A stretch of DNA of 64,000 bases. Origin: Areca catechu (Eukaryota; Streptophyta; Magnoliopsida; Arecales; Arecaceae). Positions 23,867 through 34,870 of the stretch are shown here, one piece after another. The first letter of the stretch is position 1, and the number at the start of each line of letters is the position of its first letter. The notes under the pieces are model-generated. The model was not told the DNA's origin and made no database searches. It saw only the letters and a program-made list of their open reading frames with translations. The stretch covers positions 143,260,780 through 143,324,779 of the forward strand of contig CM038041.1 of assembly GCA_021397845.1 (NCBI GenBank), given 5' to 3'. The translations under genes were made by a program, and so were the position numbers.

Positions 23867-24936
23867 TGCTAGCATGGCATCGGCCGGGAGAGCCCCAACA
23901 CTGGCTACCCAGGTGCTTGCAATGGGCCCCATCCTGATCGAGTAGAGCTCCCTGCTGAATAGAGTTCATGGCCAAGTAGACCTTCTAGTCAAGTAGAGCT
24001 CCCTAACCGAGTAGAGTTCCTAACCGAGTAGAGTTCATGGCCAAGTAGAGCTCCCGGTCAAGTAGAACTCCTAGCTAAGTAGATCCCCTGGCCATGTAGA
24101 GCTCCCTGTTGAGTAGAGTTCATAGTCGAGTAGAGCTCTTGGCCAAGTAGAGCTTTCGACTGAGTAGAGCTCCCGATTGAGTAGAGCCCTTGGCCAAGTA
24201 GAGCTCTCTGCCAAGTAGAGTTTCCAGCTGAGTAGAGCTCCTGGCCAAGTAAAGCTCCAGGCTGAGTAGAGCACAAGACTAAGTAAAGCTCCCCGGTGAG
24301 AAGAGGCCTTGCCCCAATAAAGCCCTATGCCAGGTGGAGCCCCAAGCCTGAGTGAATCCCTCCAAGGGTCATAACAGACAATGACTCGACAAAAGCTACA
24401 AGCCTTAATGGAAAGGTACGGGCTGTCGAACCCCGACATCATGATGAGGGAATCCTGAAAATGGAGATTTGGGGATAGGATGTCACCACTTCCACCAAAT
24501 CCATTACGACTGTCAGAAGAGTACACCCCTCCAAGGGAGCACCCTGCTAATAACGCAGGCTCTGTTCCACAGCACTCATCATCTATATAGGTAAGAGGGA
24601 CCTCCGGCCAAGGTATACAAGCTACCACCCATCTCCCATAAAGAAGTTCTTATTCTCTCTCTATGGTGGTCTATACTGCCATAGCTTAGGCTGTTGCCCT
24701 TGACCGTCATACTAACTTGAGCATTGGAGTGTCCTTGCCGGTACCCCCAGCTCGGGTCTTCCTTGCAGGTCCGATAATCTAGAAGGCATGTTCGAGTGAT
24801 GTAGGAGCCACCCTTTGTCGATGAACCAAATAAGGCCTCTGACCCTATCAGAGTTGCAAGCGAAGACGATCTCGGTGATAATAGATTGGCATACTAGGAA
24901 GGGGGTGATAGTCCATATGCAAGGGATGCTAGGCAT
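23867..24936 (+). repeat. Element P: gypsy-type LTR remnant with primer-site-like end
   Basis: The order is that of plant gypsy LTRs: an internal minisatellite, a TATA-like tract (ctatatagg, about 24590), then a segment with acttgagcattggagtgtcc (about 24714-24735) and, near 24888, ttggcatactaggaaggggg, which resembles the TTGGCGCTAGAAGGAGGG found at gypsy primer sites. The left limit (tgatgtggc) is tentative. The copia element F interrupts it at 24937. No coding sequence. Confidence 0.55.
23938..24295. repeat. 17-18-bp minisatellite, about 20 units
   Basis: Degenerate head-to-tail units with consensus gagtagagctcctggcc. Because the period is near 17 bp, all three frames of a strand can stay open and give apparent 17-residue repeats; the frames at 24058-24276 and 24071-24628 are such artefacts. 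Confidence 0.9.
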
Positions 24937-25319
24937 GTTGGAAATTATGTTCCAAAGACAATTATCTAGGCTGTAGATGGTTGTGCTATTTTGTAATAAT
25001 ATATTAATTTTCAATGAATAAAAGTTATTCTTTTGGTTATTCATCACATTTATATTTTCATGAAAAAAACTCTTGTGTGATGGAGTCCTTAGAACTACAT
25101 TATATTTGATATAAAGAGGATTATATCAAGTAGCTCTTAAACAGGTTCACAACCAAAGGATACATTATTATAGGATGACGATGTATCAAGTATAGGTTGT
25201 TATATCTCTCGTTGGTTTGTTGTCCTCTTGACCAAGGAGTGTGATGACACTGATGTGACATACAAGTGAAATGTGAGACATCTCACTGAATGTGACCATC
25301 TGCGAAGCTCCCATCTATC
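24937..25319 (+). repeat. Copia element F 5' LTR, first part
   Basis: Starts TGTTGGAAATTATG and resembles the DE LTR start. It is interrupted by G after the target site; 25320-25324 (caagg) is the duplication. The LTR resumes at 28081. Confidence 0.8.
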
Positions 25320-25324
25320 CAAGG

Positions 25325-26853
25325 TGATGGGAGACCCGAAACCCATCCGGGTTTCTCTTTTTATTTATTTGTTTTTTTTAGAATTTTTTTAGTTATTCCA
25401 ACTATTCCTCTTATTCCCTTTATTCCCGTTTTATCCCCATGTTATTCCCAACTTATTCCAGGACTATCCCTATCTTCTTCAACCTCCTAGGGAGTCATAG
25501 AACATTTATTTTTTTCAATTTTTTTGTCCCACCAGTTCTAGATCCACCGTGCCCGTCCCCCCCAGCCACCTCTGCTGGCCCGCCCCACTGCTCATCGACC
25601 TTGCTCTCACCGGAAAATCGGCGTCCGCCGCCCATGCCGTGGGGAGACGAACGGATGCCATGGGAAGTCGAACGGCCACCCATGGTCGCCGCCTACCGCC
25701 GCCCCGCCACCCCACCGCCCCGTCGTCCACCGCCTCCCGCCGTCCCACCATCCGCCGTCCGTCGGTGCTCTCACCAATGCCTGGGGCCCCACGGATGCCC
25801 ACGGGAAGATCGAACGGCATGCTCATGCGTGCCGAATGGCCGTACCACCCCTGCACCACCGCCCATCGCTGCCATCGCCGTCTGCCATCTCGCCGGAGCC
25901 TCGCCGGTGCCCAACCAGTGCCCACAGCCTTGGGAAGTTGAAACGGCACGCCTTGAGCGTGCCGTGCCCCCCTGTGCCACCGATCCACCGTTTGCACGTC
26001 GCCGCCGTCCGCCGCCTGCCCGACGCCGCCGTCCGCCGCTTGCCCGACCAGCCGCCAGAGATCTGGTTCCTTCCCCCGTTGCACAGCCGTGGAGAAGCTT
26101 CGGCATGCTTCTCAAAGCACCCCAAAAGGAGCTATTATGCACGATTTTCAGAGTAGCATAATTTTCAGGGCAGCATGAATCTCAGAGCAAAGGGAGATTT
26201 CAAAATTCAAATAAAAGGGATTTATTTGGTATTTTTTTCATGAATGTAAGTTGGGTTTAAAAAAAAAAAGGAAATTTGGGATTTTTGATTTTGAATTTGA
26301 ATTCAAAATCAGGAAGGATTTCAAGGGATTTTATTTTTGAATTTCAAAGGGGATATGGGAATCTATAAATACCCATACTCCTCTTATAATAAGTTAGTTA
26401 AAAAAATGAAATTTTTAAGGGTTTGTAACCTTGTTCTAGTTCTGGGCTGAGGCCCGTTTGCCTTCGTCCTTCAGGACGTCGAGAGGTGTGAGGCCCCAGG
26501 TATCTCCATTCTCTCTCCCACCTTCATGTCTTTCTCTGCTTCCCCTCGTGACCTTGAGATCCATCCTAGCACCTCCAAGTATCAAGGAGGGCATAATGCC
26601 TTAGATGTGGATGGTCTCTTCGTTAGGGTGAGTCCCAAGGATCATGAGTCCAGTCCCCAGTCTCCCATCCCTATCCTTCCTTCACCACCTCCGCCAAGAA
26701 ATTTGAAAACAAAAGATGTCAGCCATTTTAGGATTTAGTTTCTGAGTCCTCCTAGTCCCGGGAGGCTTCTTAGCTCTCCCACGGTCCTTAGGTTGTTTAG
26801 GTCTTTTCCCTCTTTCACAATAACCATGGGTTCTTCATTTCCGTCCTGCATCA
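25325..26853 (+). repeat. Element G 5' LTR with a GC-rich block
   Basis: 1529 bp. The TATA box (tctataaatac) lies near 26361-26371. About 25590-26080 is extremely GC-rich and is missing from the 3' LTR. This block stays open in several frames on both strands, up to 240 codons (25439-26161), because it lacks AT-rich stop codons; I do not call a protein there. Confidence 0.88.
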
Positions 26854-26937
26854 TTTTTGGTATTAGAGCCAGCAGTGGACTAGGATTTGCTTCGTCCTCA
26901 AACTCGTCGGAGTCGAGATCATCGCGTTGCAGGAGAA
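26854..26937 (+). other. Element G interior: primer site and polypurine tract
   Basis: 84 bp in all. TTGGTATTAGAGCC (26857-26870) is an initiator-Met primer site and gcaggagaa (26929-26937) is a short purine tract before the 3' LTR. These are the minimal cis signals for reverse transcription. Confidence 0.85.
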
Positions 26938-28075
26938 TGATGGGGGACCCAAAACCCATCCAGGATTCTCTTTTTATTTATTTATTAGAATTTTTTTTAG
27001 TTATTCCAACTATTCCTCTTATTCCCTTTATTCCTGTTTTATCCCCATGTTATTCCTAACTTATTCCAAGACTATCCCTATCTTCTTCAACCTCCTAGGG
27101 AGTCATAGAACATTTATTTTTTTCGATTTTTTTGTCCCACCAGTTCTAGATCCGCCGTGCCCATCCCCCCCAGCCACCTCTGCTAGCCCGCCACCACTGC
27201 TCACCGCTTGCCTGACCAGCTGCAGGACATCCGGTTCCTTCCCCCCATTGCATGGCCATGGAAAAGCTTTGGCATGCTTCTCAAAGCACCCCCAAAGAAG
27301 GAGCTATTCTGCATGATTTTCAGAGCAGCACAATTTTTAGGGCAGCACGAATTTTGGAGCAGAGGGAGATTTCAAAATTCAAATAAAAGGGATTTATTTG
27401 GTATTTTTTTCATGAATGTAAGTTGGGTTAAAAAAAAAAAGGAAATTTGGGATTTTTGATTTTTGATTTTGAATTTGAATTCAAAATCAAGGGAGGATTT
27501 CAGGGAATTTTATTTTTGAATTTCAAAGGGGATATGGGAATCTATAAAAACCCATACTCCTCTTGTAATAAGTTAGTTGAAAAAATGAAATTTTTGAGGG
27601 TTTGTAACCTTGTTCTGGTTCTGGGCTGAGGCCCATTTGCCTTCGTCCTTCGAGACGTTGAGGGGTGTGAGGCCCTAACTTGCCTTCATCCTTCGGGATG
27701 TCGAGGGGTGTGAGGCTCCAGGTATCTCCATTCTCTCTCCCACCTTCTTGTCTTTCTCTGCTTCCCCTCATGACCTTAAGATCCATCCTAGCGCCTCCAA
27801 GCATCGAGGAGGGCGTAATGCCTTAGAGGTGGATGGTCTCTTCGTTAGGGTGAGTCCCAAGGATCATGAGTCCAGTCCCCAGTCTCCCATCCCCATCCTT
27901 CCTTCACCACCTCCACCAAGAAATTTGAAAACAAAAGAGGTCAGCCATTTTAGGATTTAGTTTCTGAGTCGTCCTAGTCCCAAGAGGCTTCTTAGCCCTC
28001 CCACGGTCCTTAGGTTGTTTAGGTCTTTCCCCTCTTTCACAATAACCATGGGTTCTTCGTTTTCGTCCCGCATCA
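26938..28075 (+). repeat. Element G 3' LTR, internally deleted
   Basis: 1138 bp. It matches the 5' LTR except that the GC-rich block is gone, with the junction near ctgctcaccgcttgc (about 27198-27212), and a U5 segment of about 48 bp is duplicated (about 27636-27720). Confidence 0.88.
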
Positions 28076-28080
28076 CAAGG

Positions 28081-29456
28081 GTTGCTCGCGAAGCGATATG
28101 GATATATGCATTTCTCAGACCTAAGGTTACCAGGATAGCTTGCAAGCAACTTATTATACTTTAGTGCTGGACTAACTAGATTTCTAATCTAGTGATGAAA
28201 GATTTCTGGGTACAGTCAAGTACTTATGGAGTAGTGGTGGATCAAGATGAAATTTAACCCTCCAAATAGTTTGGAGTGAATGACTCACTGTGTCTTAATT
28301 TAGCAAAACCTTGGCTAGGATAGTTCTTGTGATGAGTCACAGAACTTGTAAGGTTGAGATATGATCTAAATGAACCAAATTATGGTTGGCAGTCAAACTC
28401 TAGGTCATCCTGAGCATTATGAAGTCAAAGGGATGAATTATGTGGTAACCATATGCCAGAGGCTCAAGAAAGTTGTTCTGCCATCTTTGACCTATCCGGA
28501 CATCGGGTATCATTGCTAGATAAGTACTTTGACTAGTACTAGAAGTGTTCCAGTGCTACCGACTTAGTGTTCGAACCTATGGGGTTACACACCATAGGGA
28601 TTTCTATTTGATCTAAAGGCTGATTGACGATTGAGAATCGTTCACCATTACTAGAGGTCAATGTTATTGACCATGTTCCAAGTGTCAATACTTGGCTGTG
28701 ATGAGCAGAAGTTCTGGGAAGATTTCTGGAAAGGTTTTGACATCGAATTTTGAATTCGAATTTCAAAATCTGGCTTGTTTTGGCTCCAAGCTTTTATAGA
28801 ATGATGGTCATTCTTGTCATTTAAGCTTGGAACCTTTTTGGTATAGCCCTTAACCTTCTCCCCCAATCACTCCTCCTTCCTCATTCTCCCTCGCATGGCT
28901 GCCTCTATAAATAAGGATTGTTTTAGGGTTGCCAAGCTTGATGAAAATAGTTTTCTTGTTGAAGAGTTTTCTTGCTGCTGAGATTCTGATAGGGAAAAGA
29001 GAATAGGGGATTATAAGGACTAGGGTATCGGGTGTGTGAATACCTAGTGCTCAAGCTAGGTCCTGGAAAGAGAGCTAGTTACGAAGAGTTCCACCGCTCC
29101 TCCTCATCTTCCAAGAAGAAGAAGATCAGCCTCAAGGATCCTAAGGAGCTAGCACTCTGAGGGAGTTGATCAGAGTTGAGCCCCGGTGTGAACTACACGT
29201 AGAGGTCAGACACGTGTGTGGCTCGAGAGCTTTTCCCATAACATCCTTCAAAGGTATAATGGTAAGGTATCTTTATATCTTTGGTTCTTTTCCTGCTTTT
29301 GATGTTTATTGAATGCTATATTATCATACTAGTTCTTATTGCAGGCAATTTGGTAGATTATTTTAATCGATCTACCAAGTCTTCCACTAATTTTATTTTA
29401 AAATAGTTTTAAAATATCTTTCTACCGTGCATGCTTGCCTACATTTTTCACCTTCA
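28081..29456 (+). repeat. Copia element F 5' LTR, second part
   Basis: Resumes the LTR after G. A TATA box (tctataaataagg) lies at about 28911-28923. The LTR end is taken as TTCA just before the primer site TGGTATCAGAGC (29458-29469); the exact end is uncertain by a few bases. Confidence 0.75.
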
Positions 29457-29469
29457 ATGGTATCAGAGC

Positions 29470-31340
29470 TAAGTTCTTTGTAGTATAATAATGCTAGCAT
29501 GCTTTTACATCATAGTTTTCTCTTTCAAAGTACTTGGATTGAGTGCATTACCATGGCCGTTCGGTCATCGAAGAGAAGTAGGGTTGTAAGATCCTCTCTT
29601 TCCATTCAATGGGATTTCCTATGGCATGTAGGGATGCTGCTTGTGATTTGATTCATGAAGAATAAAGGTAAATAGAATGTAGATTAAAAGTGTTTTAATC
29701 AAATCTGGATTGTTATGATCATAAAACAAATTTAGATAAGATCTAAGAATTTTGTTTTGATCGACTTTAATTAAAAGTTTGGAGAAACTTTGGATTTGAA
29801 ATCACTATTTTTTGCCCTGTAACTGGCCTTGAGTTGACCCTTAAGTTGACTCATGAAGGCTGAAGTGTCGATACTTGACTAGGAAGTGTCGATACTTGGG
29901 CTCGTGAGTCGACACTTTGCCTTGAAGGTGTCGACTCATGAGCGCATGCGAAAAAGCATGGCATTCTTTTTTCTTCCCATCTCAGGCCATGAGTCGATCC
30001 AAGTGTTGACACTTGCCCCGGTGAGTCGACACTTGACATGAGAATGCTGAAAAAATAGTGAATTCAAATTTTGATTCATTGTAAAATTGTTTTACATTAT
30101 TAATTGAAATTGTTTCTATTGAACATAATTAAGAATTAAGTTACCTTGAATGACAAAGAACCCTAGGAATATGATTCAAAAATTTTAAGTCATTTCAATA
30201 AAACTTAAGGGTCATGGGTTAGCTTCTATTAGATCCTTAATTAGGTTAGACCTAAGTTTAGATGCATTGGACTAAATAGAGAACTAATATAATCAAATGT
30301 TGAGTTAGGATTTCTTCTATATAGATATCTCTAATAGTTAGATTGATTAGTCCATAAATCTAAATGGACCTAATTTGTGGCTCAATGGTTAGCTCAAGTC
30401 TTTAAGCTAGTTTGATCGAGTCTGATGAACCAATTGGTATCCAAGGAAAGTTTAGCTATTTGATCTTGATTCTTTGGGCTACCTCTTACGTGGCCAACTT
30501 GGTTGGTATTTAAGGTAAGACGGTTAATGGCGTTTTCCAATCCATGATCTCACTTACCTAGCCAATATGGTCGATCAAAATTGATTGGATAGCTCATTGA
30601 CTCATGTTAACCCATGTCACCCAAGGTTAATCAGTTTTGACTGATTTTAGGTGCCCATGGATCATTAGTTATGTGTAACCCTCCTAGTTATCTAATATGG
30701 TCAGTGTGAGGTTGATCCATGTCTTCTCATCTCTTCTTCTATCATATTAAAATTAAACCCTCTAAATTATTAGGTCCATCAAAAGATGAAGTTATGGGGA
30801 TAACTGAGTCTTAGCCTCCCATTAAGTGGAATGGTATTGGGTCCAATAGTTGGGTGTTCATCGACAGATCCAAAGATCGGGTGTTTATCGGGCTATTGAA
30901 ATTGTCGTTCATAATATGATGACTCAATATGACTCTTTTAATGGTGGTCAGGTGGGCCAGCCAAAGTCGGGCTTGACTATCCATTAGTTAAAAGCATTGA
31001 ATTTTGTCATGTTAACAGTTGGACCTAACCGGGACCTTCATAAGGAGGCCCAAAGGCCGATTGAAGTGCACCTTGGGGCAAAACCTAAATACTAGAGATT
31101 ACTTGGAGAAGTAATCGGTTAAATAACTTACCTTTAGACGCGCATGGGTGGGCTGGCCAAAGTCGGTCTCATGTGTTGTCTATTGGATTCTAGTACCTAC
31201 TAAGGAATTAAAGTAATTCCTCAGATTGGAGGTAGAGGCTACCAATCTAAACAAAATAGTGGGAGGGGCCTTTAGACTAAAGTCCATATCTTTAGGTTAA
31301 TAATTCATATACACTAATAAGTTTTGCTTTTTTACTAGCC
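29470..31340 (+). other. Copia element F untranslated leader
   Basis: Colinear (inverse) with the DE leader, for example around 29570-29640, 30300-30780 and 31030-31320. A cluster of GTGTCGAC or GAGTCGAC motifs lies at about 29865-30035. The match stops near 31340, just before the gag ATG would be expected, so F has lost gag-pol and its 3' LTR by truncation or deletion. Confidence 0.65.
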
Positions 31341-31344
31341 TTAG

Positions 31345-32601
31345 CTACATTCTTCTAGCCATCCAAGTCTTGATTTAGGAAACCCATGGCAAAGTGCTTC
31401 ACCCACTAAACCAAATGTTAGGAGGCAGTATAGGATGGTAAGAGATAAGTTGTTGTTGAAGAAATACCTATTGAAGAACAATCACACATTGGCACCTCAA
31501 GTCTTGGTAGTCTATGCTTTGGACTAACTCCACTCTCTTAGGAAACAAGGTACTTACAAAAGAATCCTGAATGTCCTTCCAGTCTCGGGGGAATACATCC
31601 TCTAGACCGGCCATTGAGTGTCGGGAGCTAGGAGTAGCCTTCTAGGAACCCTGGATTAGGGCATTGGAAGGGAACAATTAGAGAATTGGTATGATCAGAG
31701 GCAAGGTTGGCCAAGGCAGGATGATGATGACCTCAGGAGCAGCTTCAACCATCATGATTGCAAGCCCTGATGAATCAGCCTTAGCTGGCTTGGGCTTAGA
31801 AATCTTAACCCTCTTCGGAGTAGACAAAGAGGCCTTTCCCTTTCTTTTTCTCTGCCAGGCCAAGTCCTCTCTCAGCACTTCCAACTATTCAGAAGTCATG
31901 CCTACACATTAATGAGATTAGTCGAAGATATCAAGTAGCAGTTAAAAGGGACTAAAGCATGAAACTCACCTTCCAAGAGCCAACTGAGCCCTGCCTTACT
32001 AAAAGATTTCTCCAACAAAAGGAGCTTTAGAAGAGTGACTTTGAAAGCCTCGAGGACTACAAAAAGACTCTCCTCCTCATTACTTAGCCTTGGGGGACCT
32101 AAGAATGATACATCTAGCCAACCCTAATTCAGAAGACCCCGACCTTCAAAAGAAGGACAAGAGATGAATAGGAAGCACTCCTCCACCCTTTAATGGAAGA
32201 AGGTGCACCCTCAATTAATGATTCCACCCCTCTTTGGGTAGTAAGGTACTACCATGATTTGACATATGGATGTATTTGGATAGTAAAGAATGCATGGAAT
32301 AAAGAGAGAGTAGGCTAAATTTTAGTCAAGGAACAAAGGACCTGGAATCCTATGATGTGATGACAAAGTTCGGGGTCAAGATGCAAAGAGAGATTCCAAG
32401 GAAATGGAGAAGGTCATAAACAAAGGAAGAAAGAGGGAACATAACTCGGCCTTGAGCACCTCCTTGTATACTGCTATACGATCGAGAGGCAGGTCATTGG
32501 CCTGAGTACTCAAACCTAACCACTCCAACTCGAACTCATCTGGCATGCAGTATGCCAATTGGATAAGAAAGAGGTCCTCCTCATCCATCAAAGATGGGTA
32601 T
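31345..32601 (-). pseudogene. Gene H: putative gypsy-type transposon gag-like protein, 3' part
   Basis: The frame from 32601 down carries the N-terminal half of the plant 'putative gypsy type transposon' domain (DEEDLFLIQLAY, then DRIAVYKEVLKAEL at about 32590-32440), followed by degenerate remains of its second half with stops and frameshifts. A basic Lys-rich stretch is at about 31870-31780. The 5' end is beyond solo LTR L. No pol follows. The left limit, where F homology stops, is approximate. Confidence 0.65.
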
Positions 32602-34203
32602 TGGTGTTGGCACCAGAATCCAACAGAGGCTCCTCAACCCTCTGTGGATGTCTAATTAGGGTTCCAACTTTTCAGGTCTTGTAATAAGGCTTCAAGCCTA
32701 AACTTTGTAATATTTTAGTTATGAATTGAGTCTCAAGTATTTGTGTCTAGCCTGTACTTTGACCAATTTGGTCAAGTTGTGTCCTGTATTGAGTCCAGTC
32801 CTGTATTGAGTCCAGTCCGAGTCTGTTTGAAGTATGGGTCCAAGCAAGATTGATCTTGAAGTCTAGTCACTTTTGAGCCAAGCCATGAAGGAAGCCAACT
32901 CAGCTCAGGGGCGCCACCTCTTCATCCTATGTGGTGCCATGTCAACTTGCCAAGTGGGCGGCACAATTTAGATTTTTGGGCGCCCAAGGGGGGAACACAA
33001 CACTTGATACATTCCCTCTTTCCCTCCCCCCTATCATGCTCTGTTCCAAGTATGGGTGGCCAGCTAATGGAAGGTCAAAAGAGGATAGAAATGAGTTCCT
33101 TGCTTCAAGCCCTCATATTAAGCTTTCTTCCCAAAGTATGTGGCCAACTATGGAAGGAAGGGCAAGAATCCATGGGCGCCTCCATCTCCCACACCCCATA
33201 TCATGTCTTGTACCAAAGGTGGATGCACAACCAAGGAAAGGAGGAGGACACAAGCCTTGCTACAAGCCCCACTTCATGTCTTCTTCCAAAATGAGAAATC
33301 AACCTTCCAAGTCCAAGGGCGCCAAGATCCCTCTTCCAAGCCTCAAGTCAAGCCACGCCCAATCAAATTCAAAGTCTTGGTCGGCCAAGGAGGAGAAATT
33401 TTTGAATTTTTGGATGCCCCATCAAGAGAAGACTTGTATTTTCATTTGAAATTCAAATTGGGTCCTAAGGTACCTATAAAAAGGACCTTACCCCTCCTTT
33501 GTAATGCTATTGATGATAAATGAAAAATACAAGTTTTGAGGGCCAATTCACTTTAGTTGCCTTCGTTCCTTAAGAACATCGATCTCCGTGAGGGAGTGCC
33601 TTCGCCTTCAGGCATCGAGAGGTGTGAGGCCTCGAGTTACTATCTCTTCAACAACTCCATCCTCCAACTTCACGTCGGAGTCCATTGGGATCATCCAACC
33701 GAGCGCCAAGCAAGAAGAACTCCACCCATCACCACATCAACTCTCATCCTTTCATCTATTGCTTTCTTTTTGATCGAATCCTAACTCTTCTCTTGAATGC
33801 TCGCAGGTCCTCCAGGTGCCATGAACACGGAGTCGGTTTCCCTTGCCGTCGTGACCTTTGGACAGAAAGCCGGTGCATCCGCGGGGTTGAATACTCGATC
33901 ATCCAGGCCACATCCGCGAGATCGAGTGAACTCGGCATCGGGCGCTTCGGATCTTTGAGGTTTGCCACCCTGACTCCTAAGTAGGTATTGATCTGAGAGC
34001 TAAGTCCTACGGGGTTTCTCAATCCCGGGATCCTCTTTTTTATCCTTGCTTAGGGACTTACTTGCTTGCCTGAAATTCTTGTTAGTATAGAACCCTAGAT
34101 CTATTCTCTCTCATCTTCGGAAATCCTTAACTTCATTAAAACCCTAAAAATCACCAAAGAAAAATCAACTGCATCATCCTAGCATCTAGTTAGTCCTGCA
34201 TCA
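32602..34203 (+). mobile_element. Element L: solo LTR
   Basis: 1602 bp, starts TGGTGTTGGCACC, ends CCTGCATCA, and is flanked by a perfect 5-bp duplication ggtat (32597-32601 and 34204-34208). No interior and no second LTR are present, as expected from recombination between the LTRs. A TATA box (cctataaaaagg) lies near 33473-33484. A U5 module ending in gaggtgtgaggcct (about 33618-33632) is shared with G. Its orientation follows TATA. Inserted in gene H. Confidence 0.9.
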
Positions 34204-34208
34204 GGTAT

Positions 34209-34297
34209 GCCTCTAAACTAGTAGTGGCTGGTGTAACACGTCCCTTCCACATGGTGTCGGGATCCATTGGCCTCTCCTTCTTAGGAACCTTCCCCAT
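34209..34297 (-). pseudogene. Gene H: 5' part with start codon
   Basis: The minus-strand ATG at 34297 starts a basic N-terminus (MGKVPKKERP) that runs open to the L insertion and is in frame with the domain at 32601 when L and one target copy are ignored. Positions 34298-34870 to the right would be its 5' region. I see no clear promoter there, only a TATAAG tract on the minus strand near 34770. Confidence 0.6.
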
Positions 34298-34870
34298 CCT
34301 ATGGTCCTTAGGATTGACATTTATCTTGGGTCCTAAGAAGAAAGAAAGATGGCTATGAGGGAGAGAAAGCCAACTTGGTAGTCAGGTGAAGCTGGAAGAC
34401 CAAAAATGGCAGACCTTTAGAAGAAAATGGCAAAAGATGGGAGAAAGACCGACACCCAAAACTCAAGATGATGGCCAAAGGCCCTAGGATGGTAAGCTCC
34501 ATACCTAGAACATGGAGGAAACCATGAGATGAAATCATCCTTTCAAATAAAATGAGTGGCCTCAGATGGCTTTGGAAGATTCAACTATTACCACATGGCA
34601 AATTTTCATTGCACTGGGCTATCATGAATCACCCAAAGTAAATACAGAATGTCTTACAAAGCATCATCAAAAAGCAATAGGTAGGTGCATCATTGTCATG
34701 TATATTTGGATCTACCTCAAAGATGGTGAGCTTCTAGCTTAAAGGTTCCCATACCCCCAATCCTTCTCTTATAAGATTACTTTCGTGATATGGCCACTAC
34801 TAAGATCAAGAAGAAAAGGTATTTATTGGCGAGAAATATGGTTGGACCAAGCATATGAAACCCACGACGG
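34298..34870. other. 5' flank of gene H, nothing further recognised
   Basis: No conserved ORF. The frame at 34538-34353 on the minus strand has no family match. Confidence 0.4.

Larger units (their letters stand above)
25325..28075 (+). mobile_element. Element G: LTR retroelement with an 84-bp interior
   Basis: Perfect 5-bp duplication caagg at 25320-25324 and 28076-28080. Two LTRs (25325-26853 and 26938-28075) begin TGATGGG and end GCATCA. Only 84 bp lie between them: a primer site and a purine tract, no coding sequence. It is thus as reduced as a TRIM but has long LTRs. The LTRs share the TATA region and a U5 module with solo LTR L, so G probably belongs to the same wide gypsy group as A, B, I and L. 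Mobilisation in trans is inferred. Confidence 0.9.

Noticed and set aside
24058..24628. Open frames with 17-residue repeats
   Set aside because: They are translations of a 17-bp minisatellite, whose period keeps frames open without selection.
25439..26161. 240-codon Pro/Arg-rich open frame, and long overlapping frames on both strands
   Set aside because: All frames are open because the block is GC-rich; no domain is seen, and the block is absent from the partner LTR. It is LTR sequence, not a gene.
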